This document shows positions 19,007 through 27,604 of a stretch of DNA of 64,000 nt, in pieces. Below the pieces are notes generated by a model, which did no database searches, had not been told where the DNA came from, and saw only the letters and a program-made list of their open reading frames with translations. Position 1 is the first letter of the stretch. Every line of letters starts with the position of its first letter. Both the position numbers and the translations under genes were made by a program. The stretch is taken from positions 188,199 to 252,198 of the forward strand of contig NZ_JARKNC010000006.1 in the NCBI RefSeq assembly GCF_029360805.1, given 5' to 3'. This DNA comes from Daejeonella sp. JGW-45. Its GTDB lineage: Bacteria; Bacteroidota; Bacteroidia; Sphingobacteriales; Sphingobacteriaceae.

Positions 19007-19879
19007 ATGGAAAATGAAATTCCCGTATATGATATCTCCTCTGTATCCGAATTTCGTAAAGACCGCATCCAGGTAAGTCGCTTTAGTCCGTATTTTGAAG
19101 CACACAATCATCTGAGGCACGCTCACCGCCACAACTTCTATCACGTTCTATTATTTACTCAGGGTAGGGGTACGCACTCGATTGATTTTGAAACGTTTGC
19201 TATCAGGCCCTATCAGATATATTTCATGGCCCCTGGTCAGGTGCATAGCTGGGATCTTGATGGCTTTGTAGACGGATACATCATCAATTTCTCCGCTGAA
19301 GTATTTCAGTCGTTTCTGCTCAAGCCTGATTTTATTGACTCTTTCAGATTTTTTAGAGGGAACGTTTCGGATTCAGTGATAGACATCCCCATTAGCTTGC
19401 AGTCTAAAATTGAATCTTTTTTCGAGGATATGCTGTTGGAAAGTGCTTGTGACGATCATTTTGGCTTAACTATGGTGAAGGTATTAGCGATTAATGTTTT
19501 CGTGCTGGTAGCGCGTTTGTTTCCTTCTTTGCCAAAAGATGACACATCTTCGTACAACTATACATTGTTGAAGAACTTCCAGAAGCTCATATCAATAAAT
19601 TACAGAACGCTTAAATTCCCTAAAGAATACGCCGAACTGCTCTATATAACTCCTAATCACCTGAATGCCTTATGTAACGATCTATTGGGATTATCAGCAG
19701 GTGAGGTAATCAGAAACAGGATCTTTTTGGAAGCCAGGCGGCTACTGATTAACCCTGACCTCAGTGTTTCGGAGATAGCACATCTGTTGAACTTTACTGA
19801 TAACTCCTATTTCACAAAAGCCTTTAAAAAGCATGTCGGGCAGACACCCGAGGAATTTAAAAAAGCATATAAACCATGA
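19007..19879 (+). CDS. AraC family transcriptional regulator with N-terminal cupin
   Basis: The 290-residue protein has an AraC-type cupin sensor in the first 150 residues (HNHLRHAHRHNFYHVLLFTQG) and two helix-turn-helix units in the last 100 (LLYITPNHLNALCNDLLG and LSVSEIAHLLNFTDNSYFTKAFKKHVGQTPEEF). I chose ATG 19007 over TTG 19001. It probably senses a small ligand and controls nearby genes. Its stop overlaps the next start by 4 bp, so it is coupled to the DUF983 gene. The pair runs opposite to the flanking cell-shape genes and may be an insertion into that cluster. Confidence 0.93.
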   Translation: MENEIPVYDISSVSEFRKDRIQVSRFSPYFEAHNHLRHAHRHNFYHVLLFTQGRGTHSIDFETFAIRPYQIYFMAPGQVHSWDLDGFVDGYIINFSAEVFQSFLLKPDFIDSFRFFRGNVSDSVIDIPISLQSKIESFFEDMLLESACDDHFGLTMVKVLAINVFVLVARLFPSLPKDDTSSYNYTLLKNFQKLISINYRTLKFPKEYAELLYITPNHLNALCNDLLGLSAGEVIRNRIFLEARRLLINPDLSVSEIAHLLNFTDNSYFTKAFKKHVGQTPEEFKKAYKP

Positions 19880-20313
19880 AACTATTTACTGAAAAAAAGG
19901 AAGATCATAGGATCTCACAATTGTACGCTCTTGTTAACTCGAAATGTCCGAGGTGCCGAAGAGGCGATGTTTTTCAGAACTCTATGTATGGATTTAGAGC
20001 ACAGAAGATGAACGAGAATTGTCCGCATTGTAACCTTAAATTCGAAAGGGAACCCGGATATTTTTACGTCGCCATGTTCGTGAGTTATGGTTTCAACGTA
20101 GCGCAGATGATAATAGCAGGTTTGCTGACCTATTTCATTACGCATAACAGCGAAAGCCCATGGTTATATATGGCAGTAATCTTCCCGGTGGTTGTTGTTC
20201 TGGCGCCATTTAATTACCGGTATTCAAGGCTTATCCTCTTATACTACCTGACACCAGGGCTTCATTACGTTCCCGAAATGAGCCGGGATAAGAAGGTCAA
20301 AACAGCTATCTGA
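19876..20313 (+). CDS. DUF983 family membrane protein with zinc-ribbon cysteines
   Basis: The 145-residue protein carries two CxxC pairs, CPRCRRGDVF and CPHCNLKFEREPGYFY, near residues 24-60, then two membrane helices (about 75-95 and 100-118). This is the DUF983 pattern, whose function is not known. It starts within the AraC-type stop codon and overlaps the mreD 3' end by 8 bp on the opposite strand. The tight coupling suggests a shared message with the regulator. Confidence 0.85.
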   Translation: MKLFTEKKEDHRISQLYALVNSKCPRCRRGDVFQNSMYGFRAQKMNENCPHCNLKFEREPGYFYVAMFVSYGFNVAQMIIAGLLTYFITHNSESPWLYMAVIFPVVVVLAPFNYRYSRLILLYYLTPGLHYVPEMSRDKKVKTAI

Positions 20314-20821
20314 CTTTTTTGCGATAAAACACAAACTCTGTTACCAGGATTAAAAACGTACTGAGAAGGGAACTGAGCACCACTCTTACTAAGGTGTGGC
20401 CCAGATCAGATAGACGGAATGCCTCGAAGATAAACAGGACAAGATGGTGGAAGAACGCGAGGATAATAGCATAAAATACAAACCATCTGAATCCCATGAT
20501 TCCGAGACGAGGTTCCGGCTCATTGTCGAAGCCGTCGCGCTGCACCGTAATACTAATAAATATAATCCTGACAAACGCCATTACACTACATGCAAGCGCA
20601 TGCAAGCCCAGGGTATCGTAGAAAACGTCAACGGTTAGTCCTGTAACAAAGGCAAGTAAGAAAAGCAGTCCGTTCGGGATGTTGAAAGGCAGCAATAAGA
20701 TGAAAAGAATATAAAGGTATGGAACGCTGAGGTTATAATATCCGGTATTCTTCAGCAGAAAAACCTGGGTGGCTATCAGCAGCACAAATCGAATCGCATT
20801 AATAATAACCGCCCTTCCCAT
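20306..20821 (-). CDS. mreD: Rod shape-determining protein MreD
   Basis: This 171-residue, strongly hydrophobic protein has about five membrane helices and follows mreC with a 1-bp overlap. Size, hydropathy and position identify it as MreD, the inner membrane partner of MreC in the elongation complex. Sequence motifs are weak in this family, so the call rests largely on context. In related genomes PBP2 and rodA usually follow directly; here two plus-strand genes come first. Confidence 0.88.
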   Translation of the reverse strand: MGRAVIINAIRFVLLIATQVFLLKNTGYYNLSVPYLYILFILLLPFNIPNGLLFLLAFVTGLTVDVFYDTLGLHALACSVMAFVRIIFISITVQRDGFDNEPEPRLGIMGFRWFVFYAIILAFFHHLVLFIFEAFRLSDLGHTLVRVVLSSLLSTFLILVTEFVFYRKKVR

Positions 20822-21648
20822 TATTCAGCTTTGTTTAGCGCTTCAAGGGATAACTGCTCCCTGGATAGCACATTGTTAATTACGTATACATAATGCAGCG
20901 CAGAGAAGTCAGTATCCAGTTTAACCTCGATATTTAATGCGCTTTCAGTACCTTTTAAACCTGTCTTTGACACCACCCCGATGTTCGTTCCTTGCGGGAA
21001 TAACGAAAATTCAGACGTAATTACCCGGGAACCTTTTTTAACAACAAGGTGGCCCTGGATGTCTTTAAGAGTGGCATAGCGGGCATCGAAATTTCCCTCT
21101 CCCCAAACGAGTGAACCTATGTTTCCGTTAACGCTTGCACTGACCTTTGTTTCGGTATGCAAAAGAGAACGAATGGTGGAGAAATTATCAGAGACATTCA
21201 ATACGATTCCCACAACGCCTGTAGCCGATGTAACGCCCATCCCTTTTTCGATCCCGTGTTTTTTACCGCGGTTGATGGTGATATAATTATTCTTCTGATG
21301 AATGGAATTATTGATAACCTTCGCAACGGTATACGTATATTGCTGCTTAAGCAGGGTGTCATTGACCGTAACCCGTTTAATGCTGTCGCTGTAGAAGGAA
21401 GACTTTAATAAATTACGCAGCCGCGCGTTCTCGGCCACAAGACTGTCATTGGTTTTTCCAAGCACCAGGTAACTGCTGAATTCATTCATTTTTTCGTAAG
21501 CACTCCCAACAAATTGATTCGAAGAGTTCCACACGCTGGCCCGCTGATAAGAATTGTTGTTTACCAGCATGATCAGCGAAGTTGTGAAGAAAATCACCAG
21601 CAAAAAGAATGCGTTGTACTTACTTATGAAAAGCCAGAGATTACGCAT
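20821..21648 (-). CDS. mreC: Rod shape-determining protein MreC
   Basis: The 275-residue protein has an N-terminal membrane helix (residues about 12-30), a coiled coil near 60-85, and the two beta-barrel MreC core with GVTSATGVVGIVLNVSDNFS and KKGSRVITSEFSLFPQGTNIGVV. MreC is periplasmic and links MreB filaments to PBP2. It follows mreB after an 84-bp gap that holds an inverted repeat. Confidence 0.95.
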   Translation of the reverse strand: MRNLWLFISKYNAFFLLVIFFTTSLIMLVNNNSYQRASVWNSSNQFVGSAYEKMNEFSSYLVLGKTNDSLVAENARLRNLLKSSFYSDSIKRVTVNDTLLKQQYTYTVAKVINNSIHQKNNYITINRGKKHGIEKGMGVTSATGVVGIVLNVSDNFSTIRSLLHTETKVSASVNGNIGSLVWGEGNFDARYATLKDIQGHLVVKKGSRVITSEFSLFPQGTNIGVVSKTGLKGTESALNIEVKLDTDFSALHYVYVINNVLSREQLSLEALNKAE

Positions 21649-21661
21649 AGGTGAGTTATAG

Positions 21662-21728
21662 GTTGTAAGTTATACGTTATAAGTGCCATATTCAACGGAA
21701 ATCAAACTTAATACTTATAACTTACAAC
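21662..21728. repeat. Inverted repeat in the mreB-mreC gap
   Basis: GTTGTAAGTTAT (21662-21673) is the exact reverse complement of ATAACTTACAAC (21717-21728). The arms are built from AT-rich words that recur between them (GTTATAAGT, TTATAACTT). The hairpin would sit in the mreBC message. It could tune read-through or RNA stability, or be one of the word-like intergenic repeats seen elsewhere in this window. Confidence 0.7.
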
Positions 21729-21732
21729 TCGT

Positions 21733-22755
21733 TTACTGCATTAAGAATTTGAAATTACCTATATTTTTTAAAGCAATGCCCGTTCCTCTGACCACTGCCC
21801 TCAGCGGATCTTCAGCAACGTGAACCGGAAGTTTGGTTTTTGCTGCAATACGTTTATCAAGACCTCGAAGTAGTGCTCCACCACCGGTTAGATATATCCC
21901 TGTCTGGTAAATGTCTGCTGAAAGCTCCGGCGGAGTGATCTCAAGTGCTTTCAATATTGCCTCTTCTATCTTGGAAATAGATTTATCAAGGCAGTGTGCA
22001 ATTTCAGTATATGAAACAGTGATCTGTTTTGGAACACCGGTCATGAGGTCGCGTCCTTGTACCGCGTAGTCTGATGGCGGATCAGAAAGCTCTGGCAAGG
22101 CAGCGCCTACCTCAATTTTGATCTTTTCGGCCGTACGGTCACCGATCATAATATTATGCTGGCGGCGGATATATTGAACGATATCGCTATCGAAATTATC
22201 TCCGGCAACACGGATAGATTGATCACAGACAATTCCGGAAAGAGCAATAACTGCAATTTCAGTAGTTCCACCACCAATATCAATGATCATATTTCCCATC
22301 GGTTCTTCAACATCAATACCAATACCTACAGCTGCTGCCATTGGCTCATGTATTAAATAAACTTCTTTCGCTCCGGCGATCTCGGCAGAATCGCGTACAG
22401 CGCGTTTTTCAACCTCTGTGATGCCAGAAGGGATACAAATAACCATACGCAGCGATGGAAAAAACCAGCCTTTACCATTATTGATCATTTTGATCATACC
22501 GCGGATCATGTATTCCGCAGCATTAAAATCGGCAATCACTCCGTCTTTTAGAGGTCTTACGGTCCGGATATTATCATGAGTTTTACCTTCCATCTGCATG
22601 GCCTGTCGGCCAATGGCAATTACCTTGTTGGTAGTGCGGTCAAAAGCCACGATAGAGGGCTCATCTACCACAACCTTGTCATTATGAATAATAAGAGTGT
22701 TTGCGGTGCCGAGGTCAATCGCGATCTCTTGTGTAAACCAGTTAAATAAACCCAT
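21733..22755 (-). CDS. mreB: Actin-like cell-shape protein MreB
   Basis: This 340-residue actin homolog shows the phosphate-binding loop IDLGTANTLI near the start, the second phosphate motif IDIGGGTTEIAVI, and the adenosine motif LTGGGALLRGLD near residue 291. MreB polymerises under the inner membrane and guides the elongation machinery. It is the first gene of the mreBCD run. Length and motifs are typical. A near-consensus -7 box lies 31 nt upstream. Confidence 0.98.
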   Translation of the reverse strand: MGLFNWFTQEIAIDLGTANTLIIHNDKVVVDEPSIVAFDRTTNKVIAIGRQAMQMEGKTHDNIRTVRPLKDGVIADFNAAEYMIRGMIKMINNGKGWFFPSLRMVICIPSGITEVEKRAVRDSAEIAGAKEVYLIHEPMAAAVGIGIDVEEPMGNMIIDIGGGTTEIAVIALSGIVCDQSIRVAGDNFDSDIVQYIRRQHNIMIGDRTAEKIKIEVGAALPELSDPPSDYAVQGRDLMTGVPKQITVSYTEIAHCLDKSISKIEEAILKALEITPPELSADIYQTGIYLTGGGALLRGLDKRIAAKTKLPVHVAEDPLRAVVRGTGIALKNIGNFKFLMQ

Positions 22756-22785
22756 TCCTGTGTTGTTAGATGTTGAAAATGTATG

Positions 22786-22793
22786 CTAAGATA
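22786..22793 (-). promoter_or_regulatory. Candidate -7 box of mreB
   Basis: TATCTTAG on the minus strand differs from TAnnTTTG at one position and lies 31 nt before the mreB ATG. Confidence 0.35.
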
Positions 22794-22857
22794 AACTCTT
22801 TTTACTAATCATTATTGTGAAAAAAGGCTTATCAGAATTTATTTTTATGGCGTTATT

Positions 22858-24384
22858 TTAATGTTTAAAATGACGTACACCGGTGGTTACCATACCGATT
22901 CCTTTTTCGTTCGCCATGTCTATTGATTCCTGATCCTTGATCGATCCTCCTGGTTGTAAAACCATCACAACACCCGCATCGGCAGCAATAGACACACAGT
23001 CAGGGAAGGGGAAGAAGGCATCTGATGCCATTACACTACCCGAAAGTTCAAAATGAAATGCTTTGGCCTTTACAATTGCTTGCTGTAGTGCATCTACACG
23101 GGATGTCTGACCAACGCCGCTGGCAATCAAACAGGCATCTTTTACCAGCACAATCGTGTTAGATTTAGTATGTTTCACAATCTTATTTGCGAAAGCCAGG
23201 TCTTTCAGCTGCTGTTCATCAGGCTTGCGGTCAGTAACCGGGATCATTTGTTCCGGGCCTTCTATCAGAAGATCTTTATCCTGTTCGATAACGCCGTTTA
23301 AAAGCGTTTTGAATTGCTTTGGCGGAAGCTGTATATCGTTTCTTTTCAGGATAATCCGGTTCTTTTTTCCGCTAAGGATCTTAAGGGCATCTTCATTATA
23401 GGAAGGCGCTATCAGCACTTCAAAGAAAAGGTTGTTTATTTCAGCAGCTGTTTGCGCATCAATCTCACGGTTACATATCAAAACGCCACCGAACGCAGAA
23501 ACAGGATCGCAGGCGAGGGCCGTTTTCCATGCATCCAGGATTGAATCTTTAGAAGCCACACCGCAGGCATTCGTATGCTTTAAGATCGCAAAGGTAGGCT
23601 CGTTAAATTCGTCTATCAGTGATACGGCTGCATCCACGTCGACAAGGTTGTTGTAGGAAAGCTCTTTTCCGTTCAGTTTATCGAACATCTCACCCAAGTC
23701 ACCATAAAAGACACCCTTCTGATGGGGATTTTCTCCATAACGAAGCGAACTCACGTTCTGCTCGCTGTATTTAAAGACGGTTAGTGGATCCTGTTGATTG
23801 AAATAATTAAATATAGCGGTATCATAATGCGAAGAAATGTTAAATGCCTGGCGGGCAAATGACTTACGATGCGATAACATCGTATATCCTGCATTTTCAG
23901 TCAGAATATTGCTTAAGGTTGTGTAGTCGTTTTTTGACGCGATGATAACCACATCATTGTAATTTTTTGCCGCTGCACGGATAAGGGAGATCCCTCCAAT
24001 GTCGATCTTCTCAATAATATCCTGTTCTTTTGCGCCCGATTTCACGGTTTCTTCAAAAGGGTACAGATCGACGATCACCAGGTCAAGCTCCGGAATCTCG
24101 TACTGCCCGATCTGCGCTTTATCTTCATTATTATCCCTGCGATTCAAAATGCCCCCGAAAACTTTTGGGTGAAGTGTTTTTACGCGACCGCCAAGAATGG
24201 AAGGATAGCCGGTAAGATCTTCTACAGCGACAACATCGATACCGAGGTCACGGATGAATTTTTCAGTTCCGCCTGTGGAGTAAAAAGTAACACCGTCTGC
24301 ATGTAACTGGCGGATAAGCGGTTCTAAATTATCTTTATAATAGACTGAAATTAAGGCGTTTTTGATCTTAACGGGATGGCTCAT
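22858..24384 (-). CDS. purH: Bifunctional AICAR formyltransferase / IMP cyclohydrolase
   Basis: The 508-residue protein has the MGS-like IMP cyclohydrolase domain at the N-terminus (ALISVYYKDNLEPLIRQL, FYSTGGTEKFI) and the AICAR transformylase domain after about residue 195, with its catalytic block LKHTNACGVA. It performs the last two steps of IMP synthesis, formyl transfer to AICAR and ring closure. It is transcribed from its own TATCTTTG promoter, with purN upstream in the same direction. Confidence 0.98.
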   Translation of the reverse strand: MSHPVKIKNALISVYYKDNLEPLIRQLHADGVTFYSTGGTEKFIRDLGIDVVAVEDLTGYPSILGGRVKTLHPKVFGGILNRRDNNEDKAQIGQYEIPELDLVIVDLYPFEETVKSGAKEQDIIEKIDIGGISLIRAAAKNYNDVVIIASKNDYTTLSNILTENAGYTMLSHRKSFARQAFNISSHYDTAIFNYFNQQDPLTVFKYSEQNVSSLRYGENPHQKGVFYGDLGEMFDKLNGKELSYNNLVDVDAAVSLIDEFNEPTFAILKHTNACGVASKDSILDAWKTALACDPVSAFGGVLICNREIDAQTAAEINNLFFEVLIAPSYNEDALKILSGKKNRIILKRNDIQLPPKQFKTLLNGVIEQDKDLLIEGPEQMIPVTDRKPDEQQLKDLAFANKIVKHTKSNTIVLVKDACLIASGVGQTSRVDALQQAIVKAKAFHFELSGSVMASDAFFPFPDCVSIAADAGVVMVLQPGGSIKDQESIDMANEKGIGMVTTGVRHFKH

Positions 24385-24406
24385 TGAAAAAGTTTACTTG
24401 AAGCCG

Positions 24407-24414
24407 CAAAGATA
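24407..24414 (-). promoter_or_regulatory. Promoter -7 box of purH
   Basis: A perfect TATCTTTG on the minus strand lies 22 nt before the purH ATG and just past the purN stop, so purH can be transcribed separately from purN. Confidence 0.6.
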
Positions 24415-24435
24415 GTTTTTTTGACGAGAAAGTTT

Positions 24436-25014
24436 TTAAGATTTCATCTTTTTCAAAAGCCCTTCAACGATCTTCGGGTAATGCAAATGTTCCAGCTGTT
24501 GCCCTTTAAACTTGATCATTTCCAGATCGTCACCACTCTCAATTTTGAAGCGCGATTGATGGATAACCTCACCATCGTCGAAATGCTCATTTACAAAATG
24601 GATGGTAATGCCAGATTCTTCTTCTTTTTCATTAAGAATAGTTTGATGAACTTTATCACCGTACATGCCCTTGCCGCCAAATTTAGGCAGAAGTGAGGGA
24701 TGGATGTTAATGATCTTATTAGGAAAGGCCTTCAGGAGATTCTGCGGAATGAGCCATAGAAAGCCAGCAAGTACAATGAGATCGATCTGAAGGTTTTTCA
24801 GAAGTTGTACCACATCGTCGGTTTTGGTAAACTCGTGTTTATCAAAAATATGCGATGGTATCTCAAAATTATCTGCACGCTGTAAAACGTAGGCCTCGGG
24901 GTTATTTGTAAGGACTATAGCTACTTCTGCGTCGTCGTGTTTTTTGAAATACTCCATGATCTTCTGTGCATTTGATCCGGAACCTGAGGCAAAAATGGCT
25001 ATTCGTTTCTTCAA
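24436..25014 (-). CDS. purN: Phosphoribosylglycinamide formyltransferase
   Basis: The 192-residue protein shows the GART fold: IAIFASGSGSNAQKIMEYF near the start, the catalytic block IINIHPSLLPKFGG, and downstream IHFVNEHFDDGEVIHQ. It transfers a formyl group from 10-formyl-THF to GAR, the third step of purine synthesis. Size is typical for PurN. It lies 51 bp upstream of purH and has its own -7 box. Confidence 0.97.
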   Translation of the reverse strand: MKKRIAIFASGSGSNAQKIMEYFKKHDDAEVAIVLTNNPEAYVLQRADNFEIPSHIFDKHEFTKTDDVVQLLKNLQIDLIVLAGFLWLIPQNLLKAFPNKIINIHPSLLPKFGGKGMYGDKVHQTILNEKEEESGITIHFVNEHFDDGEVIHQSRFKIESGDDLEMIKFKGQQLEHLHYPKIVEGLLKKMKS

Positions 25015-25030
25015 ACTATATGTTTTTTAA

Positions 25031-25038
25031 CAAAGATA
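25031..25038 (-). promoter_or_regulatory. Promoter -7 box of purN
   Basis: A perfect TATCTTTG on the minus strand lies 16 nt before the purN ATG. Confidence 0.6.
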
Positions 25039-25134
25039 TTATTTTGGTCGCTTCATGAAAGCGAATTTAATAAATACGTGGTCATAACGCGATTGCTGTT
25101 GATTTGTTGGACCAAAGTGAATTTAAAATTACGA

Positions 25135-26259
25135 TTACAAATTTCCTCTCAGCTCCTGTTCCCTTTCCAGCGCTTCAAATAATGCTTTAAAGTTTCCTGC
25201 ACCGAATGATTTGGCTCCCTTCCGTTGTATGATCTCAAAGAAGAGAGTGGGCCGGTCTTCCACTGGTTTGGTAAATATCTGCAGCAAATAACCCTCTTCA
25301 TCACGATCTACCAGAATACCTAGCTGTTTAAGTGGTTCTATGTCCTCTTCAATTTTGCCCACACGGCTTTCAAGATCATCATAATATACAGTTGGAACCT
25401 TAAGAAACTCGATTCCCCGATCCTGTAGTTTCGTAACCGTGTCAACGATGTCGTTTGTTGCTATAGCGATATGCTGGACCCCTTCGTCTCCGTAAAAGTC
25501 CAGGTATTCCTCAACCTGTGACTTCTTTTTACCTTCCGCAGGCTCATTAATCGGGAATTTAACGTAGCCATTCCCATTGCTCATTACCTTGCTCATCAAG
25601 GCAGAGTATTCCGTAGAGATCTGTTTGTCATCGAACGTAAGGATGTTTTTGAAGCCCATTACATCCTCGTAGAACTTCACCCATTTGTTCATCTGGTGCC
25701 AGCCGACGTTGCCTACGCAATGGTCAATATACAAAAGCCCCGTTTCTTCGGGATTGTAATGGCTTTCCCACTTTTCGTACCCTGGCATAAAAAGCCCCCG
25801 GTAATTTAGCCGTTCAATAAATAGATGCACAGTTTCGCCATAGGTGTATATTCCGCTCATTTTTAGTACACCGTCCTCATCTTCCAGAGTTTGAGGATCC
25901 ATATAGCTCTCGGCTCCCCTTGAGGTTGTTTCTTTATGAGATCTATAAGCGTCATCAACCCAAAGCGCAATGATCTTTACTCCATCTCCATGCCTGGTCA
26001 GTTGTTCGGAGATCGGGTGCTCCGGATAAAGTGGCGTCGTTAGCACAAGCCTGATCTTATTCTGCACCAGCACATATGAGGCGCGGTCCTTTACGCCGGT
26101 TTCAGGTCCGGCATAGGCCAGACTCTGAAATCCGAATGCGGTTTTGTAAAAGTGGGCCGCCTGCTTAGCGTTCCCAACGTATAGCTCAATATAGTCAGTC
26201 CCGTTCAAGGGAAGGAAGTCTGTATCCTGAGCTTTATTTGCAAGAATGTCAGTTTTCAT
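25135..26259 (-). CDS. hppD: 4-hydroxyphenylpyruvate dioxygenase
   Basis: This 374-residue enzyme has two vicinal-oxygen-chelate domains. The iron ligands are His180 (YIDHCVGNV), His263 (GVQHIAIA) and Glu342 (LFFEIIQRKG), all in the C-terminal domain. It converts 4-hydroxyphenylpyruvate to homogentisate in tyrosine breakdown. I placed the start at ATG 26259 (MKTDILANKA). A longer frame from 26319 would run 41 bp into hmgA and adds residues not seen in the family. hmgA ends 19 bp upstream, so the two form an operon. Confidence 0.97.
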   Translation of the reverse strand: MKTDILANKAQDTDFLPLNGTDYIELYVGNAKQAAHFYKTAFGFQSLAYAGPETGVKDRASYVLVQNKIRLVLTTPLYPEHPISEQLTRHGDGVKIIALWVDDAYRSHKETTSRGAESYMDPQTLEDEDGVLKMSGIYTYGETVHLFIERLNYRGLFMPGYEKWESHYNPEETGLLYIDHCVGNVGWHQMNKWVKFYEDVMGFKNILTFDDKQISTEYSALMSKVMSNGNGYVKFPINEPAEGKKKSQVEEYLDFYGDEGVQHIAIATNDIVDTVTKLQDRGIEFLKVPTVYYDDLESRVGKIEEDIEPLKQLGILVDRDEEGYLLQIFTKPVEDRPTLFFEIIQRKGAKSFGAGNFKALFEALEREQELRGNL

Positions 26260-26278
26260 AAGATGAATTTCTACAAGG

Positions 26279-27445
26279 TTACTCCACGTTTTCCTGCCAG
26301 CTTTTGTGATAGGACTCATCCTCGATGCTTATGGCATAGTCTGTCAGCATCAGGGGTTTAAATGGATCGATCATTACGGCGAGTTCTTCGGTCTTCTCTT
26401 TGCCTATCGATTTTTCTACTGTTCCGGGATGCGGACCATGGGGAATCCCCCCGGGATGCAGAGTGATCTGGCCTTTTGCCACACTCTTCCGGCTCATGAA
26501 ATCGCCATCTACATAATACAATACCTCGTCACTGTCTACATTGCTGTGATTATACGGTGCGGGAATAGACTCGGGGTGATAATCGTATTTGCGCGGTACG
26601 AAGGAGCAAATTACGAAGTTATGTCCTTCGAAGGTTTGGTGAACTGGCGGCGGCTGATGGACCCTGCCGGTAATAGGCTCAAAATCATGGATTGAAAATG
26701 CCCATGGATAATGAAATCCGTCCCAGCCAATGAAATCAAATGGGTGAGTACCGTAAACGTAGGGATAAATAAGTCCTTGTTTTTTGATAAGGACTTTAAA
26801 ATCTCCTATTTCATCATTCGTTTCGAGGCCTTGTGGTCTTTTGATATCACGTTCACAAAAGGGAGAATGTTCCATTAATTGTCCCCACTGGTTCCTGTAT
26901 CTTTTAGGTGTTCTTATCGGGCTAAAGCTTTCGACAATGAAGAGCCGGTTGTTTTCCGTATCAAATTCTATCTGATATATCGTGCCCCGCGGAATTACCA
27001 GGTAATCCCCGTACGTGAATTTGATCTTCCCGAAGCCTGTTTTAAGTACGCCGCTGCCTTCATGTATAAAAATGACCTCATCTGCCTGACTGTTTTTGTA
27101 ATAATAATCAGTCATTGAACGGCGCGGGGCGGCCAGGGAGATATGGAGATCGCTATTGACGAGAACCGGCTTTCTGCTTTCCAGGAAATCATCTTCAGGC
27201 TTTATGTTAAAACCGATCAGGCTGGTATGCTTCAAATGCTTCTCCCTGGCGATCTTCGGTTCTACAGAGTAGGATTCGCCCAACGATTTAACAATAGTGG
27301 GCGGGTGACAATGGTAAACCAGGGAATACAAACTGGAAAACCCTTCAGTAGAGACCAGTTCCTCAGCATACAAACTGCCATCCGGTTTACGGAATGCGGT
27401 ATGTCGTTTGTGCGGAATAGATCCTAATGTATGGTAGACAGGCAT
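26279..27445 (-). CDS. hmgA: Homogentisate 1,2-dioxygenase
   Basis: The 388-residue protein is a cupin-type homogentisate dioxygenase. It shows the jelly-roll segment VIFIHEGSGVLKTGFGKI and the metal-site region DEVLYYVDGDFMSR followed by LHPGGIPHGPHPG. It opens the ring of homogentisate to maleylacetoacetate. It is shorter than the eukaryotic enzyme (about 440) but normal for bacterial members. hppD follows 19 bp later and the fumarylacetoacetase-like gene diverges from it, completing a tyrosine catabolic locus. A minus-strand TACCTTTA at 27480-27487 may be its -7 box. Confidence 0.94.
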   Translation of the reverse strand: MPVYHTLGSIPHKRHTAFRKPDGSLYAEELVSTEGFSSLYSLVYHCHPPTIVKSLGESYSVEPKIAREKHLKHTSLIGFNIKPEDDFLESRKPVLVNSDLHISLAAPRRSMTDYYYKNSQADEVIFIHEGSGVLKTGFGKIKFTYGDYLVIPRGTIYQIEFDTENNRLFIVESFSPIRTPKRYRNQWGQLMEHSPFCERDIKRPQGLETNDEIGDFKVLIKKQGLIYPYVYGTHPFDFIGWDGFHYPWAFSIHDFEPITGRVHQPPPVHQTFEGHNFVICSFVPRKYDYHPESIPAPYNHSNVDSDEVLYYVDGDFMSRKSVAKGQITLHPGGIPHGPHPGTVEKSIGKEKTEELAVMIDPFKPLMLTDYAISIEDESYHKSWQENVE

Positions 27446-27568
27446 ATATTAGAATTATTGGTTAGTATAATTGGTAGCATAAAGGTAACGTTTTCTGCTA
27501 ATGAAAGTTCAATGGTAAATGAAAGTTCCGGGCATCTTTATAATTTCGGAAACCTTATTTCAATTCAT

Positions 27569-27576
27569 TAGTTTTG
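27569..27576 (+). promoter_or_regulatory. Candidate -7 box of the fumarylacetoacetase-like gene
   Basis: TAGTTTTG matches TAnnTTTG and lies 28 nt before the ATG at 27605. The -33 region (TTTCGG) is weak. Confidence 0.4.
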
Positions 27577-27604
27577 AGTAAGCCGCTAACCAAACAGAAA
27601 TTTT

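Noticed and set aside
26259-26319. Longer start of hppD at 26319
   Set aside because: The added 20 residues overlap hmgA by 41 bp and do not look like the family N-terminus.
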